64,000 nt of DNA from Austwickia sp. TVS 96-490-7B. GTDB taxonomy: Bacteria > Actinomycetota > Actinomycetes > Actinomycetales > Dermatophilaceae. Within the stretch, counting starts at the first letter, position 1. Every line of letters starts with the position of its first letter. Location: the NCBI RefSeq assembly GCF_019331795.1, contig NZ_JAHPZL010000004.1:239870-303869 (forward strand), written 5' to 3'. Below the pieces are notes generated by a model. The model was not told the origin of the DNA. It did not search any database and saw only the letters and a program-made list of their open reading frames with translations. Below are positions 16,246 through 25,204 of this stretch, piece by piece. A program made the translations under genes and the position numbers.

Positions 16246-16961
16246 CACAACGCTCCTACCTGGGCGGCGACGAAAAATGGATGACGTCATCGATGAATGT
16301 CACTGAACTACGGCCCCACCATCGACATCCTGGATGACATCACTCAAACTAATCCCGACACTCTCCCGCAAGGAAGAGGGGGTTACCGACACGTCACCGA
16401 CGTATCCTTAATGCAACCTGATGACTCTGAAAGCCAGCGATTCCGTGATCTCGCCGATATCGCACCGTAAGCTCTGACATCTGATGGTGACCTGTCGCTC
16501 ATGACCTGCTCACGGCACGAAGCCTCATCCTCCGTGTCTTCTCGCGATTCGAACCCCTCAGCTCCGGTTCCTCCCCACGGCTATGGCACTGGGGTCGGCT
16601 CATCGGTTCCGCGCTAAGTCGTTTCGTCAGACGCAAAGCCGCCCACGGGCGACACACCACTCAGCAAAAGCCGCCCACGGGCGACATTCCCCCACAAAAC
16701 CCCAGGACACCCCCCACCAAACCCGCCCACGGGCGACACACCACTCAGCAAAACCCGCCCACGGGCGACATGGTTGAGATTCATGTCACCCACGGGCGGG
16801 AAGTGCGCAACGGCGCGTCAGGTGACGGGGCAAGGACCACTCCACATGGGGAGCGCAGCCCTGTCAGACGTAGCGGGAGCCGACCACCCCGGCCTGAGCG
16901 GACGCGGGCACCCCAACGTCGCAAGACACGGCCAGATCAGACGCCGGAAGACGCGATCCGG
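16246..16961. other. Long intergenic region carrying repeat array A
   Basis: 716 bases between the secreted protein's start and the bioB stop. The first 370 bases hold the secreted gene's promoter side and no recognisable gene. Array A occupies 16640-16800. Between 16800 and 16961 nothing is recognised. Frames open across the array read through the repeats and look non-coding. Confidence 0.6.
16640..16800. repeat. Repeat array A: four phased copies of CGCCCACGGGCGAC plus an inverted relic
   Basis: Cores start at 16640, 16672, 16724 and 16756, spacings 32, 52 and 32 bp; a degenerate inverted copy (CCCACGGGCGGG) ends at 16800. Each core contains the hairpin CGCCC-AC-GGGCG. The 32-bp spacers (ACACCACTCAGCAAAA) are identical to each other, and the 52-bp spacer shares AAAACCCCAGGACACC with array B at 53975-54294. 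Shared spacers and two fixed spacings rule out CRISPR. Confidence 0.9.
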
Positions 16962-18317
16962 TCAGGCGTTGGGTGCGCTATCGGTGCCGACGCCACGGCG
17001 ACGGATCTTCACCGCGGTGACACCGTCAGTGCTGCCCATCTGCCCAGTCGCCGCGTCACCGTGGCCGCCATGCTCACCGTGGCCGCCATGCGCACCATGG
17101 TCCTCATGCGCACTGTGCCCGTCATGGTCACCGTCGTGGCTGTGGGCACCTCCGCCGCAGGATCCCGAACCACCACATGATCCGGAGCCGCCGCAGGACC
17201 CGGAGCCACCACAGGTTTGACCGACGACGTGGGAGTGTCCTTCAGCGACCCCGTGGACATGGCCGTGGGTGGCGGCTTCAGCGGCGGCGAGGATCTCTTC
17301 GGGGGTGCCGCCGCCTTCGATGGTGAAGCCGAGGTCGGAGATCATCTGTAGGTCCGCGGCGCCAGCCTGGCCTTCAGAGGTGAGGTAGTCGCCGAGGAAG
17401 ATGGAATTGGCGATTTCCAGGGCAAGCGGTTGCAGACTGCGCAGGTGGTATTCGCGTCCAGCTGCCGCGCGGACCTCGGTGTTGGGGTGCACGAAACGGA
17501 CCATCGCGAGGATGCGCAGGCAGCGTTGCGGGGTGAGCGCGAGGTGTCCACCGAGGGGGGTGCCTTCGAAGGGCAGCAGGAAGTTGACGGGGACGGAGTC
17601 GGCGCCGATGTCCCGAAGCGCGAAGACCACGTCGACGAGTTGTTCGTCGGTTTCGCCCATGCCGGCGATCAGGCCGGAGCAGGCTGACATTCCACCGGCG
17701 TGGGCAGCTTCGACGGTGGCTTCCCGGTCGGCGTAGGTGTGGGTGGAGCAGATCTCGTCGTACGCCGATTCAGCGGTGTTGAGGTTGTGGTTGTAAGCGT
17801 CAGCACCTGCCTGGTGCAGGCGGCGGGCTTGGTCTTCGGTGACGAATCCGAGGCAGGCGCATACTTCGACCTCGGGGTTGTCGGCTTTGATGCCTTCGAT
17901 GATTCCGGCGACTTTTTCGATTTCCCGGTTGCTGGGGCCTCGGCCGGAAGCGACGAGGCAGACGCGTCGAGCGCCACCGGCGACTCCGGCAGCGGCGGCT
18001 GCAGAGGCTTCGTCTTGGCCAAGCCAGCTGTATTTGAGGACGCCTGCTTCAGAGCCGAGGGCTTGGCTGCAGTAGTGGCAGTCCTCGGGGCACATGCCGC
18101 TCTTGAGGTTGATGAGGTAGTTCAGTTTGATGGTGGTGCCGAAATGGGCTCGACGGACGGTGGATGCCGCTGCCACCAGGCTCATCAGCGTGTCGTCACC
18201 GGAGCGCAGGATCGCGAGGGCCTGCTCCCGGGTGACGGATTCGCCGCGCAGCCCAGCCGCGATGAGGGCGTGCAGGTCCAGCGTCGCAGCGGTGGGCGGC
18301 GTTTCGAGCGTGGTCAT
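16962..18317 (-). CDS. bioB: Biotin synthase with a His/Cys-rich C-terminal tail
   Basis: 451 residues, about 100 more than usual. Radical-SAM enzyme that inserts sulfur into dethiobiotin. The 4Fe-4S motif CPEDCHYC is intact (about residue 76), followed by family motifs such as YNHNLNT and the second-cluster Arg/Cys positions. After residue ~355 comes an extension: [13 protein letters not shown], then four CGGSGS-type repeats, then [17 protein letters not shown]-like sequence, rich in possible metal ligands. Start ATG 18317 with AAAGG upstream; GTG 18326 is too close to it. Last gene of bioA-bioD-bioB. The tail's role (iron or other metal storage or delivery) is inference. Confidence 0.95.
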   Translation of the reverse strand: MTTLETPPTAATLDLHALIAAGLRGESVTREQALAILRSGDDTLMSLVAAASTVRRAHFGTTIKLNYLINLKSGMCPEDCHYCSQALGSEAGVLKYSWLGQDEASAAAAAGVAGGARRVCLVASGRGPSNREIEKVAGIIEGIKADNPEVEVCACLGFVTEDQARRLHQAGADAYNHNLNTAESAYDEICSTHTYADREATVEAAHAGGMSACSGLIAGMGETDEQLVDVVFALRDIGADSVPVNFLLPFEGTPLGGHLALTPQRCLRILAMVRFVHPNTEVRAAAGREYHLRSLQPLALEIANSIFLGDYLTSEGQAGAADLQMISDLGFTIEGGGTPEEILAAAEAATHGHVHGVAEGHSHVVGQTCGGSGSCGGSGSCGGSGSCGGGAHSHDGDHDGHSAHEDHGAHGGHGEHGGHGDAATGQMGSTDGVTAVKIRRRGVGTDSAPNA

Positions 18318-18368
18318 GCGGTTCACCTTTCGTGGGTGGGTCCGAGGGCGGGTACGACGATGCCGGGG

Positions 18369-19187
18369 TCAGGCGTGGGAGGCCCGTCGGATCGAGGTGG
18401 GGGTCATCAGGGGAACGACGTCGGAGATGTCGCGAATCGCGGTGGGATCAGCGCCGATCCCTTGAGGAATGCAGCAGAGCAGGGGAGCGGCGCAAACGTC
18501 GGCGAGTTCAGCGAGGTTGCATCGTTCGGCGAGGTGGTCTTCGCTGTCAAGGGATTCCGCTGGGGGGCAGGATCCGACGACGAGCCCGGCCAGGTCGTGG
18601 CCGTGGGCGCGGATGGCTCGGCAGGTCAGCGCACTGTGGTTGAGGGTGCCGAGGCCGGCGCGGGTGACGACGACGAAGCGGGTGGCGACGCCACGGCCGC
18701 GCAGGGCGTCGGCGAGTTGGAGCAGCCCGTGTCCGGCGCTGTCGAGTCCGACGAGGATGCCTCCGGCGCCTTCGACGAGGACGGATTCGTGGCGTTGCGC
18801 GAGCAGGGCGATACGGCGGGCGTGTTCGGCGACAGTGGGCAGAGCCACGCCTGCTCGTCGTGCCGCGGTGGTGGGTGCGAGCGGCTCGGGGAGACGCACG
18901 TATTCGTGGCGTCGTTCCGCGTCGATCCCGGCAAGGTCGCCGATGATGTCGACGTCGCTGCCCTGTTCGCTAGGTTCCAGGCCTGTTTGGGCGGGTTTGA
19001 CCACGGCGACGTCATGTCCGTTGCCGATGAGTGCCGCTGCGAGGACTGCGGTGAAGACGGTTTTACCGACGTCGGTGTCGGTGCCGGTGACGATGGTGAC
19101 TCCGGTGGTAGGGAGCGCCGCGACGTGCACGGTATCGCCGGGGTAGGGGGTAGCGCTGTGGTGGGGGGTGGTGAGCGTCGTACTCAT
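18369..19187 (-). CDS. bioD: Dethiobiotin synthetase
   Basis: 272-residue cytoplasmic enzyme that closes the ureido ring of 7,8-diaminopelargonate with CO2 and ATP. The P-loop GTDTDVGKT (about residue 34) and the catalytic KPAQTG motif are present, with LVEGAGGILV (the ATP/substrate loop) near residue 135. An N-terminal extension of about 28 residues before the first strand is unusual but harmless in appearance. Its ATG overlaps the bioA stop (ATGA), so translation is coupled; bioB starts 51 bases downstream. Confidence 0.95.
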   Translation of the reverse strand: MSTTLTTPHHSATPYPGDTVHVAALPTTGVTIVTGTDTDVGKTVFTAVLAAALIGNGHDVAVVKPAQTGLEPSEQGSDVDIIGDLAGIDAERRHEYVRLPEPLAPTTAARRAGVALPTVAEHARRIALLAQRHESVLVEGAGGILVGLDSAGHGLLQLADALRGRGVATRFVVVTRAGLGTLNHSALTCRAIRAHGHDLAGLVVGSCPPAESLDSEDHLAERCNLAELADVCAAPLLCCIPQGIGADPTAIRDISDVVPLMTPTSIRRASHA

Positions 19188-20563
19188 CGGGTGTGCTCCT
19201 CGTGCGCCGCGACGACGGCGCGGATTCCTCGGGCGATCGTGGTCAGGTCATCGTCGCTGCTGATGTACGGCGGCATGGCGTAGACCAGGTTGCGGAAGGG
19301 GCGTAGCCACACTCCGTGGTCGACGGCGACGCGGGTGGCCAGTGTCATGTCGACGGGGTGGGTGAGGGCGACGGCGACGCTGGCGCCGATGATCCGGACG
19401 TCTTCAACGAGGGGGCTGTCCAGGCTGGTGGGGGTATCTGGTCCGGTGAGTTCGCGGCGAAGGACGTCTCCGACACGGCGCACGTCGTCCTGCCAGTGGC
19501 CATCGCGGAGCAGCGTGATGCTGGCTCGGCTGACGGCGCTGGCGAGGGGGTTGGCCATGAAGGTGGGGCCGTGCATGAGGGCGCCGAAGGGTCCGTGTCC
19601 GATTTCAGCGGCGATCTCGTCGCGGGCGATGACGGCAGCTTGGGTGAGATATCCGCCGGTCATGGCTTTGCCGACGATGAGGATGTCGGGGGTGATATCG
19701 GCCCATTCGCAGGCGAAGAATCTGCCGGTGCGGCCGAATCCGGTGGCGATCTCGTCGGCGATGAGGAGGAGTTCGTATTCGTCGGTGAGGTCGCGCAGCG
19801 CCCGCAGCGCGAGAGGTGACCAGGACCACATGCCGCCGGCGCCTTGCAGGATGGGTTCGACGATGACAGCGGCGAGATCGTCCCGATGGGTGTGGAGGAT
19901 CTGGCGGGCTTGGTCGGTCCAGTCGGTGACGTGGGTGTGGTCGGCGTCGAACGCGGGGGGTCGGGGCAGGAAAATCTGGGCGGGGATGCTGTCGGCGAAG
20001 GCGGCGTGCATGCCGCCGTCGGGGTCGCAGACGCTCATCGCGGCGAGAGTGTCGCCGTGGTAGCCGCCGCGGAGGGCGGCGATGCGGGTGCCGCCAGCGC
20101 GGCGGCTGCTGCCGTCGGGTCCGTGGACGTGACGTCGGGCAGCCCGGGTGAGTTGCAGTTGTCGGGCCAGTTTGAGGGCGACTTCGACGGCGACGCTGCC
20201 GGAGTCAGCAAGGAAGACCCGGTTGAGCGGGGCGGGGGTGATGTCGACGAGGTCTTGGGCTAAGGCGACTCCGGCCGCGTGGGTCAGCCCACCAAACATG
20301 ACGTGGCTGAACTGGTCGACTTGGTCGTGAAGGGCCTGGTCGAGGGCGGGATGTCGGTAGCCGTGGATCATGCACCACCACGACGCCATGGCGTCGACGA
20401 CGTGATGGGTGGTGGTGCCGTCGTCGAGGGTGAGCCGAGTCCCGGCAGCGGACTGGACGACGTACAGCGGGCCAGGGGTGGTGGTGGAGGCGTAAGGGTG
20501 CCAGACGTGGGCACGGTCCTGGGTCAGGATCGTGCCAGCGTGGTCCGTGCTGCTCGTCGGCAT
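19184..20563 (-). CDS. bioA: Adenosylmethionine-8-amino-7-oxononanoate aminotransferase
   Basis: 459-residue PLP class-III aminotransferase that makes 7,8-diaminopelargonate, the step before BioD. Seen are HVWHPYAST at the N-terminus, SGSVAVEVALKLARQ, the PLP-ring Asp in LLIADEIATGFGRTG and the Schiff-base Lys in ILIVGKAMTGGYL, then the GPTFMANPLA region. First gene of the operon; a TGAAC-N3-GTTCA dyad lies 24 bases upstream of the start. No bioF is next to it, so 7-keto-8-aminopelargonate must come from elsewhere in the genome or outside the cell. Confidence 0.95.
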   Translation of the reverse strand: MPTSSTDHAGTILTQDRAHVWHPYASTTTPGPLYVVQSAAGTRLTLDDGTTTHHVVDAMASWWCMIHGYRHPALDQALHDQVDQFSHVMFGGLTHAAGVALAQDLVDITPAPLNRVFLADSGSVAVEVALKLARQLQLTRAARRHVHGPDGSSRRAGGTRIAALRGGYHGDTLAAMSVCDPDGGMHAAFADSIPAQIFLPRPPAFDADHTHVTDWTDQARQILHTHRDDLAAVIVEPILQGAGGMWSWSPLALRALRDLTDEYELLLIADEIATGFGRTGRFFACEWADITPDILIVGKAMTGGYLTQAAVIARDEIAAEIGHGPFGALMHGPTFMANPLASAVSRASITLLRDGHWQDDVRRVGDVLRRELTGPDTPTSLDSPLVEDVRIIGASVAVALTHPVDMTLATRVAVDHGVWLRPFRNLVYAMPPYISSDDDLTTIARGIRAVVAAHEEHTR

Positions 20564-20586
20564 GACAGCGAGGCTACCAGCCGAGT

Positions 20587-20599
20587 TGAACGCCGTTCA
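20587..20599. promoter_or_regulatory. BioQ-type operator upstream of bioA
   Basis: Perfect dyad TGAAC-GCC-GTTCA, 24 bases before the bioA ATG. Actinobacterial BioQ (TetR family) repressors are described as binding TGAAC-N3-GTTxx dyads before biotin genes; the match is from memory. No bioQ gene is adjacent. Confidence 0.6.
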
Positions 20600-20629
20600 G
20601 GTGCGAAAGGTCCCGAAGCCAGACGGGTG

Positions 20630-21658
20630 TTACAAGGTGGTGGCGCTGCCGCCGAGTGCGGCCATGGCGGAGTCGGACAGCAGCCCGTGGCCGGCGGCGT
20701 TGGGGTGGTCCCCGTCGTCGATGAGGTATTTGCCGGGATCTTGGTCACCGGCCCCTTTGAAGGGGGTGTAGAAGTCGGCGTACCCCACTCCGGCTTGGGC
20801 AGCGACGTCATTGATGATCGTGTTGACCCATCGGGTGAGCTGATCGGCTCCCGTGACGTAGACCTCGCCTTGTTGACGACCGACTTCGCCGTCACGGAAA
20901 ACGTTCCAATAGCCAGCGACCAGGATGGTGGCGTTGGGCACGGTCTGGAGCTGTTTGACCCGCTGAATGATGGTGGTGAGGTTGTTGCGCAGCGCGGTGG
21001 CGGTCTCGGCGTAACACGGGGAGTTCCGGGACGGTTGGCAACGAGTGTCGTAGGCGTGACTCTCATCAAAGTCGTTTGCCCCGATCTCAATGACGACCAG
21101 TTCAGCGGTTTTCAGCGCGGATTGCACGCCAGGGTCGTCGAGTTGGGCGAGGAGATCTTGTGAGGTGGCTCCCGGGACAGCGGTGTTGGTGACGGTGACG
21201 GGGCGTTGTTGGATCTCCCCGAGCCGATGCCCCACTGATTCGACGTAATTGGTGCAGTCGCAGTTGTAACCGGATTCGATGGAATCACCGAGTCCGACGA
21301 CGGTGAGAGGGCCACGAGATCGGGGCGGTGGCGCCGAGGGCGGCGCAGGCGGCGCTTCGGGGGTCCCGTCGTCTGGCGCGGGGCGTTCTTCGTCCGGGGC
21401 AGGCCGATCAATGGCAGGGCGGTTGCCGCTGATGATCGAGGACGAGTGCGACGGGTCGGTGGTCTCACCCGAGGTGGGGGCGAGGCCCTTCAGTCCAGAG
21501 TCGAGGCCGACTCCCACACCGGCTGCTGCGGGAATACTCACCGCGCCGACAGCGGAAGACGAGGCAAACAGCATCGACAAGAAAGCCGCCCTACGACGGC
21601 CGCTGCGCCGGGGTTTCCGGTGCGCACCGCCGGAGCGGGGTATCGACGTGTTCGACAT
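20630..21658 (-). CDS. Secreted SGNH/GDSL hydrolase
   Basis: 342 residues. A Arg/Lys-rich N-terminus and hydrophobic stretch (FLSMLFASSSAVGAVSIPAAAG) form a signal peptide, followed by a Pro/Ala/Asp linker to about residue 125. Catalytic blocks: GLGDSIESGYN (nucleophile Ser and block I), block III as IEIGANDFD, and DDGDHPNAAGHG (Asp-x-x-His, block V). The enzyme is likely an extracellular esterase or lipase, resembling Streptomyces GDSL lipases. Two adjacent ATGs at 21661 and 21658; GAGG spacing favours 21658. It lies upstream of bioA on the same strand, separated by 66 bases. Confidence 0.85.
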   Translation of the reverse strand: MSNTSIPRSGGAHRKPRRSGRRRAAFLSMLFASSSAVGAVSIPAAAGVGVGLDSGLKGLAPTSGETTDPSHSSSIISGNRPAIDRPAPDEERPAPDDGTPEAPPAPPSAPPPRSRGPLTVVGLGDSIESGYNCDCTNYVESVGHRLGEIQQRPVTVTNTAVPGATSQDLLAQLDDPGVQSALKTAELVVIEIGANDFDESHAYDTRCQPSRNSPCYAETATALRNNLTTIIQRVKQLQTVPNATILVAGYWNVFRDGEVGRQQGEVYVTGADQLTRWVNTIINDVAAQAGVGYADFYTPFKGAGDQDPGKYLIDDGDHPNAAGHGLLSDSAMAALGGSATTL

Positions 21659-22051
21659 CATCCACCTCGTGTAGTCGGCTGACAGACCGTCGCCATCGAC
21701 GCTTCTGGACGCATCGGTGAAGGCGACCCGTGCGCACCTCGGTCCCAGGGTGACGATCGGCGGTATGGACCAGTACACCTGCACGACATAAGGCGATACC
21801 TATGCTATGCCTGTCAAGGACCTGTGACCGATCAGCCTAGTTGTCGACACCTCGACGACACCGGAGCGCTCACCCTCAATCGGCACCGCCACCACGTTCC
21901 CAAGGAAAACTCCATCACGTCGAGTATTTCCGATGATGACGTGAAAAACCTTGAACCGCTAGGCGAATGGTCCATTGACAGTGGCCCTCCACCGTGACGA
22001 CCGCCCTAGCCTCGCTCCTGCCCGGACCTCCACACCCCCAGGAGCACCCCC
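21659..22051. other. Divergent promoter region between SGNH hydrolase and CtaA-like gene
   Basis: 393 bases without a gene. A TATGCT (-10-like) lies at 21801-21806. An AGGAG ribosome-binding site precedes the rightward ATG at 22052. No dyad or other structure was recognised. Confidence 0.5.
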
Positions 22052-22993
22052 ATGCCCGACCCCCGAGGCACCATCACCACCTACCGGATCGCTACCACCC
22101 TGACCATCGCCACCGTCGCCATGGGATCTCTCGTCTGCGCCACCGAATCCGGGGCGGCCTGCCCCACCTGGCCTGGGTGTTTCCCCGACCGGATCACCCC
22201 CGGCGCCCACCTCAACCCGGTCATCGAATGGACCCACCGCGTCATCTCCATCGCCTGCGGCCTGTCCATCGCCGCTGCTGCCCTCGCCGGACGACGACTC
22301 CCCCGCCGATCCCTCGCCCGCATCGCACCCTGGGTCGCCCTCGCCGGCGCAGCCATCGCCGCCATCCTCGGCCGACAGATCGTGCTGCACGGCCTCAGCC
22401 GTCCCTGGGGCGTCGTCGACCTCGCCGCCTCACTGATCGCCATGGCCGCCCTCATCATCGGCGCTGTCGCCGCCCCTCGCATCCCCTATGCCATCCACTT
22501 CGACCGCGCCGGACAATGCGCCTGGGCTGCTGTCGGCACCACCATCGTGATGCACCTCACGGGAGTGCTCACCGCCGCCGAAGGCTCCTTCACCCGATGC
22601 TTGGGCTGGCCCATCTGGCGGATCATCGAATCCGACCAGATGGTCGGCCTCCAGATCACTCGGATCATCCTGGCCCTGGCAACAACCGCGCTCGTTATCA
22701 CCGCCCTGATGACCGCCTGGCAGCGCCGCGACCTGCACCGCATCGCCGGGATTCTGGCCGGATGTGGGGGCGCCGAACTCGCTGTCGGTATCGCCATGGG
22801 CGGCCAACGCCTCGAACCAGTCTCGGCAGCGCTGTACTCCCTCATCGCCGTCGCTCTCCTGGCCACCATGATTCTCTTCGCCACCCGCCTGGTCCTCGAA
22901 CCGATCGACCGGCCCCAAAGCGACCACCCCGAGAACAGCCTTCCAGACTCCGAGCTGTGCGATCCTGCTCCCCAACGGCCGGTCACCACATGA
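22052..22993 (+). CDS. CtaA/COX15-like membrane protein (divergent)
   Basis: 313 residues, about eight membrane segments. The N-terminal half matches heme A synthase: TESGAACPTWPGCFP (the family's SG..CP.WP.C pattern) and IEWTHRVIS, with the first conserved histidine. In the C-terminal half the expected LQxxHR reads LQITR and the last histidine position reads ALYSL, so heme ligands seem lost. It may be a CtaA-like paralogue with another role rather than an active heme A synthase. ATG 22052 has AGGAG upstream. It lies 59 bases before the thiolase, possibly co-transcribed. Confidence 0.7.
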   Translation: MPDPRGTITTYRIATTLTIATVAMGSLVCATESGAACPTWPGCFPDRITPGAHLNPVIEWTHRVISIACGLSIAAAALAGRRLPRRSLARIAPWVALAGAAIAAILGRQIVLHGLSRPWGVVDLAASLIAMAALIIGAVAAPRIPYAIHFDRAGQCAWAAVGTTIVMHLTGVLTAAEGSFTRCLGWPIWRIIESDQMVGLQITRIILALATTALVITALMTAWQRRDLHRIAGILAGCGGAELAVGIAMGGQRLEPVSAALYSLIAVALLATMILFATRLVLEPIDRPQSDHPENSLPDSELCDPAPQRPVTT

Positions 22994-23052
22994 GACTCGC
23001 TGCACCCCAGTCCACCTCGCCATAGTCGTCGAGTCCGCCAGGAGCCCCAGTC

Positions 23053-24270
23053 ATGACCCACGCCTACCTCGTCGGAGGCGCCCGCACCCCGGTAGGCCGT
23101 TACGGCGGAGCCCTCGCTGCGGTCCGCCCCGACGACCTCGCCGCCTTGGTCATCGGGGCAACGCTCCACCGCGCCCACCTCGACCCTGAAGCCGTCGACG
23201 ATGTCATCCTCGGCAATGCCAACGGCGCTGGCGAGGAAAACCGCAACGTCGCGCGCTTAGCTTGGCTCCTCGCCGGGCTCCCTGACACCGTGCCTGGCAT
23301 CACCGTCAACCGGTTGTGCGCCTCCGGGCTATCCGCCATTGCCCTCGCCGCTGACATGATTCGGGCCGGATCTGCCGACATTGTCATCGCTGGCGGGGTC
23401 GAATCCATGTCTCGCGCCCCGTGGGTCCTCGCCAAACCCGAAACCCCCTACGCCAAACCCGGAGAGATCGTCGACAGCTCCCTCGGCTGGCGCCTGGTCA
23501 ACCCGCGGCTGACCACGGGCCCACTCAGTCGCGGCGGCAAGACGACATACTCCATGCCACAAACCGCTGAAGAACTCGCCGACATCGACCGGATCAGCCG
23601 CGCCGACGCCGACACCTTTGCCGTCCGCAGCCACCGCCGCGCCCTGGACGCCATCGCCGCCGGACACGGCGCCGACGACATCGTCCCAGTGGAGGTCACC
23701 GGCCGGAAAGGAGCCCGCACCACCGTCACCACCGATGAGGGACCGCGCGAATGCACCCTCGACGATCTCGCCGCGCTCCGCCCCGTCGTCCGCCCCGACG
23801 GTGTCGTGACCGCAGGGAACTCCAGCTCCCTCAACGACGGCGCCACCGCCCTGATCGTGGCGTCCGAAGAGGCGGTACGCCGCCACAATCTGACCCCACG
23901 CGCCCGCGTCGTCACCAGCGCCGTCGCCGGCGTACCACCCCAGATCATGGGAATCGGGCCGGTCCCGGCGACTCGACGCGCCCTTGACCGTGCGCGCTGG
24001 GATCTCGACGACCTCGACGCCATCGAACTCAACGAGGCGTTTGCCACCCAATCCCTCGCCTGCCTGCGCCGTCTGGGACTCGCCGACGACGATCCTCGCG
24101 TCAACGCCGACGGCGGCGCTATCGCGCTCGGGCACCCCTTAGGCAACTCCGGTGCCCGCATCACCCTCACCCTCCTGGACCGCATGCACCGCGACCACGC
24201 TCAGCGAGGCTTAGCCACCCTCTGCATCGGCGTCGGCCAAGGAGCAGCACTCCTCCTCGAACGGTCCTGA
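23053..24270 (+). CDS. paaJ: Acetyl-CoA acetyltransferase / 3-oxoadipyl-CoA thiolase (PaaJ/PcaF-like)
   Basis: 405-residue thiolase, full length. The acyl-carrying Cys is in NRLCASGLSAI (~residue 90), the GGVESMSRAP loop follows, and the C-terminal GGAIALGHPLGNSGAR (His) and CIGVGQGAAL (Cys) complete the active site. Next to PaaH- and PaaZ-like genes the best role is cleavage of 3-oxoadipyl-CoA to succinyl-CoA and acetyl-CoA in phenylacetate degradation; other beta-ketothiolase substrates cannot be excluded. ATG follows CAGGAGCC. The following gene starts 48 bases downstream. Confidence 0.88.
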   Translation: MTHAYLVGGARTPVGRYGGALAAVRPDDLAALVIGATLHRAHLDPEAVDDVILGNANGAGEENRNVARLAWLLAGLPDTVPGITVNRLCASGLSAIALAADMIRAGSADIVIAGGVESMSRAPWVLAKPETPYAKPGEIVDSSLGWRLVNPRLTTGPLSRGGKTTYSMPQTAEELADIDRISRADADTFAVRSHRRALDAIAAGHGADDIVPVEVTGRKGARTTVTTDEGPRECTLDDLAALRPVVRPDGVVTAGNSSSLNDGATALIVASEEAVRRHNLTPRARVVTSAVAGVPPQIMGIGPVPATRRALDRARWDLDDLDAIELNEAFATQSLACLRRLGLADDDPRVNADGGAIALGHPLGNSGARITLTLLDRMHRDHAQRGLATLCIGVGQGAALLLERS

Positions 24271-24317
24271 CCAGATCCTCCAGCCTGACCAGACACTCCA
24301 GCCACGAGAGGCCCCCG

Positions 24318-25163
24318 ATGAGCGACTTCCCCACCCGCGTCGGTGTCCTTGGCGGCGGCACCATGGGCGTCGGCATCGCCCACGCCTTCCTCCTCGCCGG
24401 GAGCCACGTCATCATCGTCGACCCCTCCCCCACTGCGGTGCACACTGCCGGAACCCGGCTCGATCAGACCCTGCTGGCGTCCGTGGAACGCGGCCGCCTC
24501 GACAACGCCGAACCGTGCATGCAACGCACCACCCTCAGCACCGACCTCGCCGACCTGACGGACCGGGACCTCGTCGTCGAAGCGATCCCTGAAGATCTCA
24601 GCCTCAAACAAGAGGTCCTGCGCGACGTCGAAACCCGCATCAGCGCGCAATGCCGCCTCGCCAGCAACACCAGCGCCCTGTCCATCGCTGACCTGGCTGC
24701 ATCCCTGCAACACCCCGAACGATTCCTCGGCTTGCACTTCTTCAACCCGGTCCCCGCGAGCGCGTTGGTAGAGGTGGTCGTCGGGCCGCGCACGGAGGCG
24801 CATCTGGTGGAGGTGGCGCGGGGATGGGTGGATCGGTTGGGCAAGTCTGCGGTGGTGGTTCAGGACAGTCCGGGTTTTGCGTCCAGTCGCTTGGGAGTGC
24901 ATCTGGCGTTGGAGGCGATGCGGATGGTGCAGGAGGGGGTGGCGTCGGTGGAGGACGTGGATCGGGCGATGGAACTTGGCTACAAGCATCCGGTAGGTCC
25001 GTTGCGGACCACCGATATCGTCGGATTAGATGTTCGGCTCGGCATCGCAGAACATCTGCACGCCACTCTCGGTGATCGCTTTACCCCACCGCAGATCCTG
25101 CGCGACAAGGTCGCCCGCGGTGAACTCGGCAAGAAAAGCGGCAAGGGGTTTTACGACTGGTGA
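24318..25163 (+). CDS. paaH: 3-hydroxyacyl-CoA dehydrogenase (PaaH/Hbd-like)
   Basis: 281 residues. N-terminal Rossmann motif VGVLGGGTMGVGIAHAFLLAG for NAD, the family's SNTSALSIADLA and GLHFFNPVPAS (catalytic His), and a C-terminal helical domain ending GELGKKSGKGFYDW. It oxidises 3-hydroxyacyl-CoA; in this context 3-hydroxyadipyl-CoA. Base composition at the third codon position shifts at about 24770 (a run of cross-over from C-ending to G-ending codons), without a break in the frame. RBS GAGAGG. Stop overlaps an in-frame GTG of the paaZ frame. Confidence 0.88.
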   Translation: MSDFPTRVGVLGGGTMGVGIAHAFLLAGSHVIIVDPSPTAVHTAGTRLDQTLLASVERGRLDNAEPCMQRTTLSTDLADLTDRDLVVEAIPEDLSLKQEVLRDVETRISAQCRLASNTSALSIADLAASLQHPERFLGLHFFNPVPASALVEVVVGPRTEAHLVEVARGWVDRLGKSAVVVQDSPGFASSRLGVHLALEAMRMVQEGVASVEDVDRAMELGYKHPVGPLRTTDIVGLDVRLGIAEHLHATLGDRFTPPQILRDKVARGELGKKSGKGFYDW

Positions 25164-25204
25164 CTCGTCGTACCCCTGTGGACTCTCCTCGGGAAGGGAA
25201 CGCC

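Noticed and set aside
16640-16800. CRISPR array reading of array A (and of array B at 53975-54294)
   Set aside because: Spacers are shared between copies and loci, spacing is fixed at two values, repeats are only 14 bp and no cas gene is near.
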